DNA of 49,046 nucleotides. Source: a virus. Positions 26,901 to 36,300 of the stretch are shown one piece after another (position 1 is the first letter of the stretch; the number at the start of each line of letters is the position of its first letter). A model generated the notes under the pieces. That model was not told where the DNA came from. It worked only from the letters and a program-made list of their open reading frames with translations, and made no database searches. The DNA lies in the IMG/VR virus record IMGVR_UViG_3300014926_000040, positions 1 to 49,046 of that record. The stretch is one strand, 5' to 3'. Made by a program: the position numbers and the translations under genes.

Positions 26901-29017
26901 TATTTGGTGGTTTATTTGGAGACCTAAGAGATTTAGGCGAGGGGATGTTTACTACTGTTAATCGTTTATATGCAGAGTATGCAGTAGCTAAAAAAGGTTT
27001 AGAAGAAGTAGGCGGTACTTTTGAACCTAATGTAGTTTCTGGAATGCGATTAGCAGATGCTTTAATAGCTGTATCTTCTAACGCTGATACTGCTGCTGGT
27101 AGACTAAAAGAGTTTGCACAACAAGAAGCAGAGTTTGCTAAGAACTTCTTAACTACTAATAAAAAGAATACATTAGCAGTAAAGAACTTTGCTGATTCAG
27201 TTGCTGGTATATTCCAATCTGGTTTAACTAAAGAACAAGTAGGAGCTTCTCAAACTTTTACAGAGAAGCAAGTAGGTTTAGTTAATGCTACTGCTAATGA
27301 ATCTAAAGCAATGCAAGTTGAAAGCAAAGCTTGGGATAAGTATAGTGCTGCTTTTGATAAAAATTGGGTAGGTAAACTTTCTGATAAAGCTCTTAAACCT
27401 ATTTATGATGCTTGGGTTGTAACTAGGAAAAGTCTAGATAAAGCACAAGAAGATGTAAAAACAGCAACAGATAGCCTTGTACCTGCATCTACAGTTACTA
27501 ATGCTAAGACACTTAAACAAGTATTCTTTGAGGCAGTTAAGACTACTGGTGATTTTGGTTCTGCTATCATAACTATGCAAAATAGTTTAGATTTGACTAC
27601 TGAGTCTGGTTTAGCTACCCATAGAATGTTAACAAGTCTTGATACTACGTTCACTTCTCTAACTGCTGATATCTTGAAACCTATTGATGACCAGATTAAT
27701 ACTATCAAAGATAGCATTGATGCTAGAACAGTAGAAGAAAAAATGGCTGCTTTAGCTTCTAGTAAAGATATCAATGAGCAAAGAAAGCTAACTACTTCAC
27801 TGCAAAAGCAAATTACTGCTAAGTATGATACAGAGAAATCTGCTATTAATAATATTAAAAATAGTTTCATTAAGCTTGCTGATACTGTTAAGAGTTTGTT
27901 ACTAAGTGATTTATCTACCTTAGACCCATATGCTAAATTTAAAGAAGCACAAAAAGAGTATGATTTAACCCTAGAACAAACTAGAAGTACTGATTTAGCT
28001 GTAGCTTCTGAAGCTGCTGGTAAGTTAGGTACAGTAGCTCAAAACTACTTGAAGGAAGCTCAAAGCTACTTTGGTGCTACTGAAGCTTATGCAAACATAT
28101 TTAATAGTGTTACAGGAACTCTTAGTGATTTAAGTACTACTGCAACTACTCAAGCAGAGGCTAATACAGAAGCTATTAAAACCTTAGGTGAAGCTGCTAT
28201 AAAACAACTTGAAGATTTATCTACAGGTTTTATTAAATCTGTTTCAGATAGGCTTCAAGAACTAGTTGCTAAATCTACTGTTACTCTTGATACTAATAGT
28301 GCCACTGATATGTTAGCTAAATTAACTACTAGTGCGAATAACTTAGGACAGGCTTTTAATACTTTGATAACTAAGTTCAATGCTATGATGGCTGTAACTC
28401 CTACACAAGATAAGAGTAACATGCAGTTATTAACAGAACAACTTGTAGCTGCTACTACAAAATCTCAGTCTACTGATAAAGCTACAAAAGCTACAGGTAA
28501 GCAAGAAGTTACGAATATAAACGAACAGATAAACTCCTACTCTAAAGGGTTTAAAAAAGGTGGAGTAGACTTAGCTGAATTGTATAGCAAGAATAGAAAA
28601 GATATACAAACATATAATACTACTATAGCTAAAGAGGAAGCTATAATAGCTGCTAATAAAAAACTTAAAGCTAGCGACCCTAAGAAACTATCAGCAGATG
28701 AGTTACTTAAACATAAAACAACATTACAAGAAGCTACAATTGCTAAAGCTGCTATAGTAGATGTAGGTGCATTTGCTAGTGGTGGTACAGCTTCTGGTAT
28801 GACCTTAGTTGGTGAACGTGGCCCAGAGTTATTAAGACTGCCTCATAATACTCAAGTTATTAACAACAATAATACTAATAGATTATTGGAAGATAACAAT
28901 AAGGCAAGTTTAAATATCTTGACAGATATGAAGAAAGAGCTTATAATCCTAAATAATCGAATGGAAACAATCGAACGTAAAACTAGACTTTCTAAACCTA
29001 CTATGGGTATTGCATAA
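20951..29017 (+). CDS. Tape measure protein (very long)
   Basis: 2688 residues, three times lambda gpH. The protein is largely helical, with a run of 44-residue coiled-coil repeats at 258-517. Conserved tape-measure core motifs follow (TMFTNLNTVITGLHLPADKA near 720). Hydrophobic stretches near 970 (IIAGIGLIAYSLYDL) and 1720 (AGVAAMIALIAAIGIAASGG) may cross the host membrane at ejection. The C-terminus has GMTLVGERGPELLRLPHNTQ (around 2615-2635), a common tape-measure ending. At about 0.15 nm per residue it predicts a 400-nm tail. It starts inside the gpGT frame and ends in TAATG. Confidence 0.95.
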   Translation: MAEQKNNLILKLRLDVDTSSADKLVTLTKSLDEGLKATANNTNELAKVETARSSQLQAASIKLRAIEEGITSQRAEASKKAQEAYNKLQELVNKNNKLLEEGVKWSSLVIVNTQRAVDKHNDLQKAANEQLQVKIAEIVYEKSQLDTLIIRISAEERINKIYEDRKLQIQNIGSLKTPDIGSLKALGGGGPSEPIDYTPKTPTGSYNYGTGTTVKPKKEEEQDNYNLVEKALAKTRKLEEDRYKIYDTYSKLKATAQASYAAQEIKDEESLATKLRQVELNRIKDTVEYNTQKLEAFNSYTKQHLKEEEQLADKIRQIELSALKADIEERAAVYATKIKEQASYAMQSIAEEEKLAEKLREIELASLRADIEERAAVYKAKLDAQANYASQSIQQEEQLAARLRQTELNALKAVIEERNNAYIARLNAQTNYAQQAIAQEQDLADRTRQIELNALKSSIEERHALEQQKSNAKSGYAQQTIKDEDSYIKSNRDRELAALRSSMEEQHQIRMASFNRSLAIQESSLKSSISIQVAEQLYGIQSVEAVRARAAEQSIVLEQNRQDKLARISRKVQTGNLTPEAGSSQAARINDEHAASIVRLNTQLRNHEEASNQVAKSHSNLFTRVGELVGAYTIWDSALNAVTSVLRSLPAIGIELESTQASLSATTGSAAGMVSVMRALDAEAKRTGIEIGTLRETFRGFQASTSLAGESMDSTWHMFTNLNTVITGLHLPADKANGIFLAMAQMFNKTKVQSEELVKQLGNLLPGAFASFATANNVAFGGQFENSIDLIAQMKKGTVFAHETIERFTQFMADRFEPAFAYASHGLNAAVGRMKSSYTLLVESIYGGSSEIILNIVKTSTTILEFLRGAIDGTNMYGKIFKEVFVVGTVFGIAMLGNLARASIISTAATIVETEAIVARTAARRAEAIAAGIQVAAVESMGLAAAVSTIAAKGLGVALAFLSSPAGIIAGIGLIAYSLYDLATSSGEASEKADKFLEELKTNLDKTKIEPFTLEMKVDADPLVVEAKERLKDVTDIVEKTQRDLEQKGPLFTNVFNLARLDEDKKRIVALEQALVAAKDQAYIKVTVDTGGALKDIEDIAQHFKVLALEAQGLSEEAGKIKFDETNKKAIETTQANIEDGIKNVDKWRATLKQKEEFEAAHAKKVAEIAKYNATNPTFRKSINDSNYIQELKTLVKASQEASTNIANYENSLQVQKNQKIARDTAGINKDKQEKLEYTNFLLGLDAVILKSSTDSQKQRQFAERTAEIEANKARETQRKAYEQVKARPEEQRTKEDTNFLNENANVLVKIEQAKTAKINEVMERFNKKQESETNKHNSEMKRLNKDLYKDYERDANQVALDLDAALNRQTQRYNEHLTSIKDYYRNRKELRERAFEDQVAILVKEQALARTNGDASKIEQLQDKIDALEAKLKAANIADAIQQTQAQITYNNALADTNIQLQRLLGNTAKATRMSLEQANKNTRDIFNAEINSKTNTPAEKQRAQEGLNNLDLSEEIQNTRAIAEETQTYKDKVDAVRLAYIDLGTQTSSSLSTSLGSFGPLMNTIDTMTAAYANQQVAIERLTAAADELAKNRESVLKFKAEGSDEIKAIDKQIKQNAAEQELAQQTQFRSQVKGAGDTFSAIEKMTAKNSAINKAAHTAQMVMNGIEFAFKLKDMALTIVSFTTGFALKAKDMAMNIAALPAALSLGAAQMFAQSGWAGFAGVAAMIALIAAIGIAASGGNTTTTNTSMKESDGKGTTFGYGDKESTSIADSLKLMLDIDYKSYKELIKIGNGIRATDNSITKIIRANATGNLLEASTAKTGSKDNMAVVAGAAVAFAATGIGAIFALLLYEKVTIKKLDEGVHIIATKTRDVLAGSNVLIEQYTTLEKTTSSAFETTVEIYDVMQKASKAAVKLFTNLYYNMANSIRNLAVDISKAATDAVYLYKFPEIKISLKNQGTDKFIKKIQGIIGKQLDLMAKNVFGGLFGDLRDLGEGMFTTVNRLYAEYAVAKKGLEEVGGTFEPNVVSGMRLADALIAVSSNADTAAGRLKEFAQQEAEFAKNFLTTNKKNTLAVKNFADSVAGIFQSGLTKEQVGASQTFTEKQVGLVNATANESKAMQVESKAWDKYSAAFDKNWVGKLSDKALKPIYDAWVVTRKSLDKAQEDVKTATDSLVPASTVTNAKTLKQVFFEAVKTTGDFGSAIITMQNSLDLTTESGLATHRMLTSLDTTFTSLTADILKPIDDQINTIKDSIDARTVEEKMAALASSKDINEQRKLTTSLQKQITAKYDTEKSAINNIKNSFIKLADTVKSLLLSDLSTLDPYAKFKEAQKEYDLTLEQTRSTDLAVASEAAGKLGTVAQNYLKEAQSYFGATEAYANIFNSVTGTLSDLSTTATTQAEANTEAIKTLGEAAIKQLEDLSTGFIKSVSDRLQELVAKSTVTLDTNSATDMLAKLTTSANNLGQAFNTLITKFNAMMAVTPTQDKSNMQLLTEQLVAATTKSQSTDKATKATGKQEVTNINEQINSYSKGFKKGGVDLAELYSKNRKDIQTYNTTIAKEEAIIAANKKLKASDPKKLSADELLKHKTTLQEATIAKAAIVDVGAFASGGTASGMTLVGERGPELLRLPHNTQVINNNNTNRLLEDNNKASLNILTDMKKELIILNNRMETIERKTRLSKPTMGIA
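21722..22501 (+). repeat. Six coiled-coil repeats in the tape measure gene
   Basis: Six units, the first of 40 codons and five of 44 codons (132 bp), covering residues 258-517. Shared positions are SYA or NYA, then EE-LA-KLRQ-EL and a following IEER. The units differ enough in DNA to be old duplications. Confidence 0.85.
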
Positions 29018-30567
29018 TGTCATTAATCTATCTAGCTGAATTAAATATAGCTACTTCTAGTGGAGTAGCTACTACTTTATATTTTACTAGTGGAAAAACC
29101 CTATCTGTTAGCGGGCAATCTTATATTGCTAAGATTGCTCAACCAGCTTTTTATGGTCAGAGTATTAGTATAGATAGTTCTATAGGAGGAGCTATAAGTC
29201 CTTCTATAGGAGAGCTTGTTCTTACTAATACTAAAAGAGATTTAGATAGTTATAAAGGTTATATATTTGAAGGTAAATTACTTTATCTTTACACCTATGA
29301 CACAGTTGCACAAACCAAAGTACTTATCCTAACTCAAACAATAGAACAAGCTTCCTTTGAATGGGATAGAGTCTCTATAAGACTACAAAATAGAAGTACA
29401 TTACTAGAAAAACCACTACAGACTGTTAAGTATGGTGGTACTAACACTCTTCCTGATGGTGTAGACGGTGTAAGTGATTTAAAAGGTAAGTATAAACCCT
29501 TGATTTTTGGTAGGGTAGCTAATATAAGTCCTGTTATGGTTAATAGCTCTAAGCTTATTTACCAAGTATCTAGTAGACCTGTAGAGCAGATAGTTTCTGT
29601 TATGTCTAATGGTAACTATATTACACCTATGAATACTTCACCTACTACTTTTGCAGAGTTTACTGCTGAGGTCAACCCTGCTGAGTCTGGTAAGTTTGTA
29701 TTCTTTTCTGATGCTGCTAATGGTACTTTGATTAGATTAGGTATGAACTTTGGTACTATTACTTGCACTAGTTGGGATAACATATCAGCTTTATCTAATA
29801 CACCTGCTCAGATTATAAAAGATGTACTTTTATATGCAGGTCTAACTTCTACTGACTGGATAGAAAGTGACTTTACAACTTTAGATAGTATCATTGCTGA
29901 TAATATAGGTATTGTATTATCTGATGGTCAAACTACTTCTAGTGTTCTTACTGATATCTGTAGTTCTATAGGTGTTTGGTGGGGGTTTGATGCAAACAAT
30001 AAGTTTCGTCTTTACTACTTTGGTTTCTCTGCTACACCTTTAATGACTTTACAGACTTTATCTGGGACTAGTCCTTATGGTATAACTTCTTTTGAAATCT
30101 CTAATGCTAGTGTTAATGGTAAAGCAGTTCCAGCTAAAGAGGTTATAGTTAATTACGATAAGAACTGGACAGTACAAGATAAAGCTAATTTAGCTGGTAT
30201 TATGACAGTAAAGTATCCTGATAGAGTTAATTGGCTTGGTGAAGAATATAGAAAGGTTAATGCTGTTAACTCTACCACTTTAACTAACTACCCAGAAAGT
30301 CAAGTATTTGAATATACTACACTTTTAAATGGTTCTATAGCTGCTACGGCAGAAGCGAATAGAGTTAAAGACTTACTTTCTGTAAAAAGATTTACTATAA
30401 GTGCTACTGCTAGACTAAGTACATCCGACTTAAAATCTCTTTATATAGGTGCTACTATAAAAGTTACTATTCCTAGATATGACTTAAGTGAGGGAGTTAA
30501 TTTTATTATAACTTCTATGGAAGTTGATTATTATAATAGTACAGTAAATTTAACACTCTGGGGATAA
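29017..30567 (+). CDS. Tail tip/baseplate hub protein
   Basis: 516 residues. The first part (YLAELNIATSSGVATTLYF, TSGKTLSVSGQSYIAKI, SPSIGELVLTN) is the pattern of distal tail/hub proteins found after tape measure genes in many siphoviruses. It continues with YKPLIFGRVANISPVMVN and a hub-like C-terminus (IKVTIPRYDLSEGVNFIITS). It probably combines the roles of the lambda M/L/K-J hub as the ring at the tail end. It overlaps the tape measure gene by TAATG. Confidence 0.65.
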   Translation: MSLIYLAELNIATSSGVATTLYFTSGKTLSVSGQSYIAKIAQPAFYGQSISIDSSIGGAISPSIGELVLTNTKRDLDSYKGYIFEGKLLYLYTYDTVAQTKVLILTQTIEQASFEWDRVSIRLQNRSTLLEKPLQTVKYGGTNTLPDGVDGVSDLKGKYKPLIFGRVANISPVMVNSSKLIYQVSSRPVEQIVSVMSNGNYITPMNTSPTTFAEFTAEVNPAESGKFVFFSDAANGTLIRLGMNFGTITCTSWDNISALSNTPAQIIKDVLLYAGLTSTDWIESDFTTLDSIIADNIGIVLSDGQTTSSVLTDICSSIGVWWGFDANNKFRLYYFGFSATPLMTLQTLSGTSPYGITSFEISNASVNGKAVPAKEVIVNYDKNWTVQDKANLAGIMTVKYPDRVNWLGEEYRKVNAVNSTTLTNYPESQVFEYTTLLNGSIAATAEANRVKDLLSVKRFTISATARLSTSDLKSLYIGATIKVTIPRYDLSEGVNFIITSMEVDYYNSTVNLTLWG

Positions 30568-30568
30568 A

Positions 30569-31756
30569 ATGACTTTAGTTTTGTATAAAATTACTACTGT
30601 AGGTAAGACTGTTGTTGCAGATAATACTACACCTCCTAGCGGAAGTAATGCTGTTACTCCTCCAGCTAATCTTACTATTTCTGCTCTTGCTGATTATTAC
30701 AGAACTCTAGATAGAAATGATAACGCATTTCATCCAGCTAATGCTCCTAGTAGTATCTCAGAACAAACAGTAAGTAATGGTATTGATGGTTTATCTGCTA
30801 TTCTTTCTAATGATAATGTTTCCCTATCTTCTGCTAGTGATGGAACAGTAAACTCATTTGCTAATTCTGGTACTAATATTTATATCTACGAAGGGACTAC
30901 TCCTTTAACTTACGATGGAATCGGGACATCTAAAGGAACTTGGAAAATAGATATAACACCTACTGCTGTAAATGTCCCTGCTATTACTAACAATACTAAT
31001 CATGCTACTACAGCAGAACTAACTTCCTTTTCTGCTGATGTAGGTAAACTTACTTTTACTATTAGTGGTACTAATAGTTTTGGTGTTACCTTTAGTTTAG
31101 TTAAAATACAAAACTTTACTAAAGCTAAAAATGGAACTATTGGTTCTAATGGTGCAAGTCCTGGAGCTTTCAGTATTGATAACTCTTTCTCTGCATTTAA
31201 TAAAGATGCTAATGGTGTTTTAAGCCCTAACGCTCTTATTTTATCTACTACAGCTCAGAATATAACAGCTATAACAAGTTATAAATGGCAGAAAAATGGA
31301 GTAGATATAGCTGGAGCTAATTCTTCAACCTTAGCTATAGTAGCTAATACTGATTACCCTTTTGGGACTACTAATAATACATATAAATGTATTGTAACTG
31401 GTACTATAAATGGTGTGGTTGGTGCTTCTTTAAACCATAGTGTAACTATCCCAGTTCTTACAGATGGGAAAGCTTATATTGTAGTTATAGAATCTACTAA
31501 TGGGACTTCATTTAAAGTAGGTCAAGGTAAAACTACTATTTTAAAAGCCTATGTCTTTTTAAATGGTGTAGATGTAACCAACACTATAGACCAACAATGG
31601 TTTAAATGGAGAAGAGTTTCTACTATAATATTAGAACCACCAAATGATGATACTACTTGGGATACATTACATTCTGGATATAAACAAGTAGGTGTAAATG
31701 TGGATGATGTAAGCTCTCAAGCATCATTCTTTTGCGACATAATTAACCCAAATTAA
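30569..31756 (+). CDS. Tail tip protein with Ig-like domain
   Basis: 395 residues. The N-terminus is Pro/Thr-rich. The middle (about 210-300) has ITSYKWQKNGVDIAGANSS followed by YKCIVTGTINGVVGAS, the W...YKC pattern of an immunoglobulin-like domain often seen in tail tips. It ends with a beta domain (QQWFKWRRVSTI). It starts one base after the hub gene. Likely binds host surface sugars or supports the central fibre. Confidence 0.6.
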   Translation: MTLVLYKITTVGKTVVADNTTPPSGSNAVTPPANLTISALADYYRTLDRNDNAFHPANAPSSISEQTVSNGIDGLSAILSNDNVSLSSASDGTVNSFANSGTNIYIYEGTTPLTYDGIGTSKGTWKIDITPTAVNVPAITNNTNHATTAELTSFSADVGKLTFTISGTNSFGVTFSLVKIQNFTKAKNGTIGSNGASPGAFSIDNSFSAFNKDANGVLSPNALILSTTAQNITAITSYKWQKNGVDIAGANSSTLAIVANTDYPFGTTNNTYKCIVTGTINGVVGASLNHSVTIPVLTDGKAYIVVIESTNGTSFKVGQGKTTILKAYVFLNGVDVTNTIDQQWFKWRRVSTIILEPPNDDTTWDTLHSGYKQVGVNVDDVSSQASFFCDIINPN

Positions 31757-31783
31757 TTTTTTACTTTAAATAAAGGAACAAAC

Positions 31784-33289
31784 ATGGCTACATTAGTTTC
31801 CACAGGTCAAATTACTATCGTAGATAATAATGACGCTCGTACAATATCCGCTATACTTGCCTCTAGTGGCGGAACACAACAAGTCTTTACAAAAGACGAA
31901 TCAACAGTTACTTTTGCCCCTGATTGGTTTACATCCCCTATAACTTTTACACCTAAGTTATTTATTAGCGGTATGACTGAAGCCCAAATATGGGCGGCTT
32001 TAAACAACAAACAATTTGCTTTTACACAAGCTGGAAGCTCTTTAGCTACATCTACAGCTATAAGCTCTCCTGTTTTTGTAAATACTTCTAATGCTTCATT
32101 ATCACCTAATACACCACTTACGGTAACACATGGTGCAGGTGGTGCTTCTCTTGTATCGACTCTGCAACTTAAGGGCAATTTACCTGAAGGCGCTTCTTCT
32201 CTTTCAATATTCTTTGATGCTGATTTTGTAGATCCAATTACAGGTTTAACTACACATATTTCTTGTCAAAATGAAATAAGTGCCGTAAAAACAGGTACAA
32301 ACGCTGTTTTTATTGTGATTAGAGGACAAACAAACGTAGAGCAGTCTACTTCTGGAACAAAAGCAAATATTGCTGTTGCTGCTGATTTAATACGCAGTAG
32401 TGGTACAGACACCACTAATTTGTCTTATAAGTGGTTTGATTCAAGTGCTCAAATTTCTACATCTACTAGTGGTTATGCTACGAAATATGGTTTCAAAAAT
32501 ACAGCATCAAATACTATTCCCACAGCAGCGGCTAATGAGTTAAACGTAAACGTACCAGTCTCTGGCTCAGGTACCTTTCACGCATCGCTACCTGTAAACA
32601 CAATGGTTTTGAGTGAACTTGCTATTAATAATATAGGTATTTACAGAGTAGAAATTACAGATGCAGATAGTAAAACATATTCTCAATACTTTACAATTTA
32701 TGATATAACTGACCCATATACTGTACGAATCAATTCTTCTACAGGCGATAAGTTACAAAATGGTATAGGTTCTACTACTTTAAGTGCGAAAGTTATATAT
32801 GGTGCTACTGAAATTGCAAGCTACACTGGGTGGTCTTTTGACTGGAAATTCTACGATAAGGATGGTAAAAGAGGTTCATTTATAGACACTTCCGCCGGTA
32901 AAATACCAGCTAATGGGTATCCTATTTCTGCTAATACTGCTTTAACTACTGGTGCATTTACAGTAACTTTTACTGGAAGTACACTTAGCTTTGCCGTAGG
33001 GGATATTGTAAAAGTATTAAGACCTAATGGTACTGCTTTATTCTTTGAAGTAGGTACTGCAAGTACAAACAGCAACACTATCAATCTTCGTACAACTGGT
33101 GTGACAAGTACTTGGCTAGTCGCTACTGATTTTGTTGGGCCTGCCACCGCTGATTTATTTAAAGATGGAAAAGTATTCAGTTGTATCACTAATGGTATAA
33201 AAAATACAACAGGTACTGCTACATTCACTGTGAGTGGGGACGAAATTGATGTTAAGGGTATGATTACCTGTGAAGCAAATAGACCATAA
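31784..33289 (+). CDS. Tail tip fibre-like protein with shared N-terminal module
   Basis: 501 residues. The first 17 residues (MATLVSTGQITIVDNND) match the start of the next gene, so both probably dock on the same tail site. The remainder is Thr/Ser-rich beta structure with an Ig-like stretch (LSYKWFDSSAQISTSTS) and a second one near 360 (WSFDWKFYDKDGKRGSF). AAGGAAC precedes the ATG. Probably a component of the central tail fibre or tip. No enzymatic motif seen. Confidence 0.6.
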   Translation: MATLVSTGQITIVDNNDARTISAILASSGGTQQVFTKDESTVTFAPDWFTSPITFTPKLFISGMTEAQIWAALNNKQFAFTQAGSSLATSTAISSPVFVNTSNASLSPNTPLTVTHGAGGASLVSTLQLKGNLPEGASSLSIFFDADFVDPITGLTTHISCQNEISAVKTGTNAVFIVIRGQTNVEQSTSGTKANIAVAADLIRSSGTDTTNLSYKWFDSSAQISTSTSGYATKYGFKNTASNTIPTAAANELNVNVPVSGSGTFHASLPVNTMVLSELAINNIGIYRVEITDADSKTYSQYFTIYDITDPYTVRINSSTGDKLQNGIGSTTLSAKVIYGATEIASYTGWSFDWKFYDKDGKRGSFIDTSAGKIPANGYPISANTALTTGAFTVTFTGSTLSFAVGDIVKVLRPNGTALFFEVGTASTNSNTINLRTTGVTSTWLVATDFVGPATADLFKDGKVFSCITNGIKNTTGTATFTVSGDEIDVKGMITCEANRP

Positions 33290-33301
33290 TAGGATTTAAA
33301 A

Positions 33302-36300
33302 ATGGCATCATTAGTAAGTGTTGGTCAAATAACTATTACTGATGTAAATGATGGAAGCAGTAATTTTACTGCTTTCATTTATTTACAACAATTAGGACAG
33401 CCTAGTGACCCTTCTGGGGGTTCATATAACTTTACAACAAATACTTTAACTGTACCATCTGGTGGTTGGTCAGCCAGTATGCCTACTGCCAGTACAACTC
33501 CTATATGGATTTCTACTTATCTGTTTTCTACTACTGTAACTGGTTCTACTGTAACTGGAGGTACATGGAGTGTTCCTAAATTATTCAGTCGTAATGGTAC
33601 TGATGCTAATACTATTACTACTATTGGTATTAATTATGACGCTCAACTTGCAGGTCTTAGCGGTCAAAAAATAACTATAAAAGGTATTGATTATACTGTC
33701 GCAAATACTGGACATTCTTTAGTAATATTTCGTCCTAGTACTGGAGCTGTTATATCTGGGCCTACTTTATACGGTACTTATGCTGATGGTACAGTTACTG
33801 GAGCTTCAACTCCTATTAATAACTTAGTAAATGCTTTAAATGGTATGACTACTGGAGATATAGCTATTATATCTACAGCAGATGCTTGTAGTTGTCCTCA
33901 AATACTAAGAAATGCTTTACTAAATTTTGGTTCAAGCATAGCTAAAACATGGATTCCTAGTCGAGTATCACATGTATTTATAGGTCAAAAAGGAGGTTTA
34001 GCTGGTTCTGCTTATGAACAAACAGCTACTGGAGCTGGCAAAGATGCTATTATTACAGCTACAGCTATCTTTACTACCTCTGGTTTAGACCAAAATATAT
34101 CTAATACTAGTAATAATATACCTATAGATTTATACCAACAAGCCACTTCTACTCCTGCTTTACCAACTAAAACTGCATATGATGTTATAACTAATGTATT
34201 GTATGGAGCTACTGGTACTAATACACTTGCACCATCATGGTCTAATACATTACCAACTACTTTAGGTGTAACTACTTCAACAAGTGCAAGTTCTTCGCCT
34301 GCTGGTGTTGGCACTACTGTGGTTAATGGTACTGACACTACTGTATATCATTACGGATTAGGTTTAACTCATACGGCTAATGAAATTCATACCACTTCTC
34401 TGTATGTAAAAGATAACACTAATACTGCTGGAACTTTTAGTATTACGTTTGGTTCTGCTGATAGTACTAGTGGTATCTCAGCATCATTTACTATTGCTGC
34501 AGGAACTACAAACGGCACTATAACTACTACAACACCAAACTTTACTTGTGCTGCTGTAGCTGGTTATGCTGGATGGTATAGAATTACTTGTACCTATGTT
34601 CCAGTTATAGTTAATACTACTATGGTATGGAGTGTACCTACTGCTAGAAGTTTTGATGTATCTGGTTTTATGATAGAGCCTGGAGCTAGTGCAACTACTT
34701 ATATTACTTCTACTAATACACTTGGAAGTTGGACTAGAACTTTACCATCAACAATACTTAAACCTACTTACTCTAGTACTTGTTATTTCAAATCTAATCC
34801 TAATAATAAGACTATTGTAGATGCTAGTTGGACTACCGCTTATATCAGTCAAGGCACTAGAAGTAACTTTAAAACCGCAACAACTGTAGGTAGTGCCGCT
34901 TGGTCTGACGCTACAGCAAATACTGCTATTATAGCTATCACTGGTTCTGGTGGCGGTATGGTAGTTGATGATGAGGTAACTTTATGTTATCCTACAGTTG
35001 CTACACCAAGTTTTATTTACACTAAAAAAGTTACTGCTGTTGGTACACCTCCTACTACAGCTACTTGGTCTGATACTGGGCAAGTAATTGACGGTAATTT
35101 ACTTGTTACAGGTACTTTGAGTGCTGCTGCTTTGAAGACAAGTACTTTAAATGCAACTACTGCTATTACAATAGGTACTTCTAGTGATGGTATTAATATA
35201 AGTGGAACTACTAATAATATTACAGTTAAAAACTCTAGTTTAAATAGAGTTAAAATAGGTAATCTAGATACTGACTATGGTATAGAAGGTTTTGCAAATA
35301 AAACAGGAACTAATTTATCTCTTGGCTATATTCTGCAAGATAATGTATATCAGATTGTAACTAGGTCAGCCTCAGAGTTTAATTTTGTCCCTTATGGGGC
35401 TTCATCTAACGCTGATGGTATTACATTTACTGCAACTGCTGACGGCCCTGTAGGAACTAATACTGCACTACTTAGTCATACATACCTAACAGGACAAACA
35501 TTACATGCTAATACTAGAGTTGATATAATTAGTTTAGGTAATACAACAAAAACACAACTAACTACAATGGGTTTTGTTACATCTACAGCAGCAGCTACAC
35601 TTACATATTCTATGTATTATGTTATTGTAGAATTAGGTACAACAACAAACTGGAATACTATGTTTAATACTACAGGTATTACATATACACAAGGTGGCAT
35701 CTATTTTAACAATAGTACTGCTGATAAGGTTTTTGTAGGTAATGGTGTATTTATAAAAAAATCTGGTTTATACCCTACCGTAACTTCTACCGTTTTGGGG
35801 ACAATTTCGCTTAATTCTTCTGAAGTTGTATCTAGTAAAATGCTTACAGGTTATAGTTATACTATTCAAAGGACTTCTACTTATAGTACCACAGTCCTTA
35901 CTACAGTTGGGGCCCCAAATACAAACCCTGGAACTATTTTTACAGCTACTGGAAGTTTAGATCCCTCTTTAAATTATAATGCTGGAAGTGGTAATGGTTA
36001 TGATGGTTTCGTAAATCTTATACAGGCTCGTAGTTTTCAGTTAAATAGTAATGGGCTTTCTGTTTACCAAACTTCTCAATCTTTACGAAGAGGTGGTGGT
36101 AATTACACATTACCTGTATTAGCAGAAGGAAAAGTTTTACTTACTAGTACTGTTGCAGGGCAATTAACGGCTACTATTCCAATTATTGCAGAAGTTAAGT
36201 CATGGCCAAAGGTAGGAGCATATAGATTATACGCTCAAATTTGTGGATATTATATAAGTAGCGTGGGTACTGCTTCTGATGCTTTTTCAGTCTCTATAGC

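Noticed and set aside
27403-27870. Long antisense frames within tape measure and other structural genes (also 15245-15694, 32851-33228, 38250-38618)
   Set aside because: Shadows of strongly biased codons on the other strand, with no ribosome-binding site and low-complexity products.
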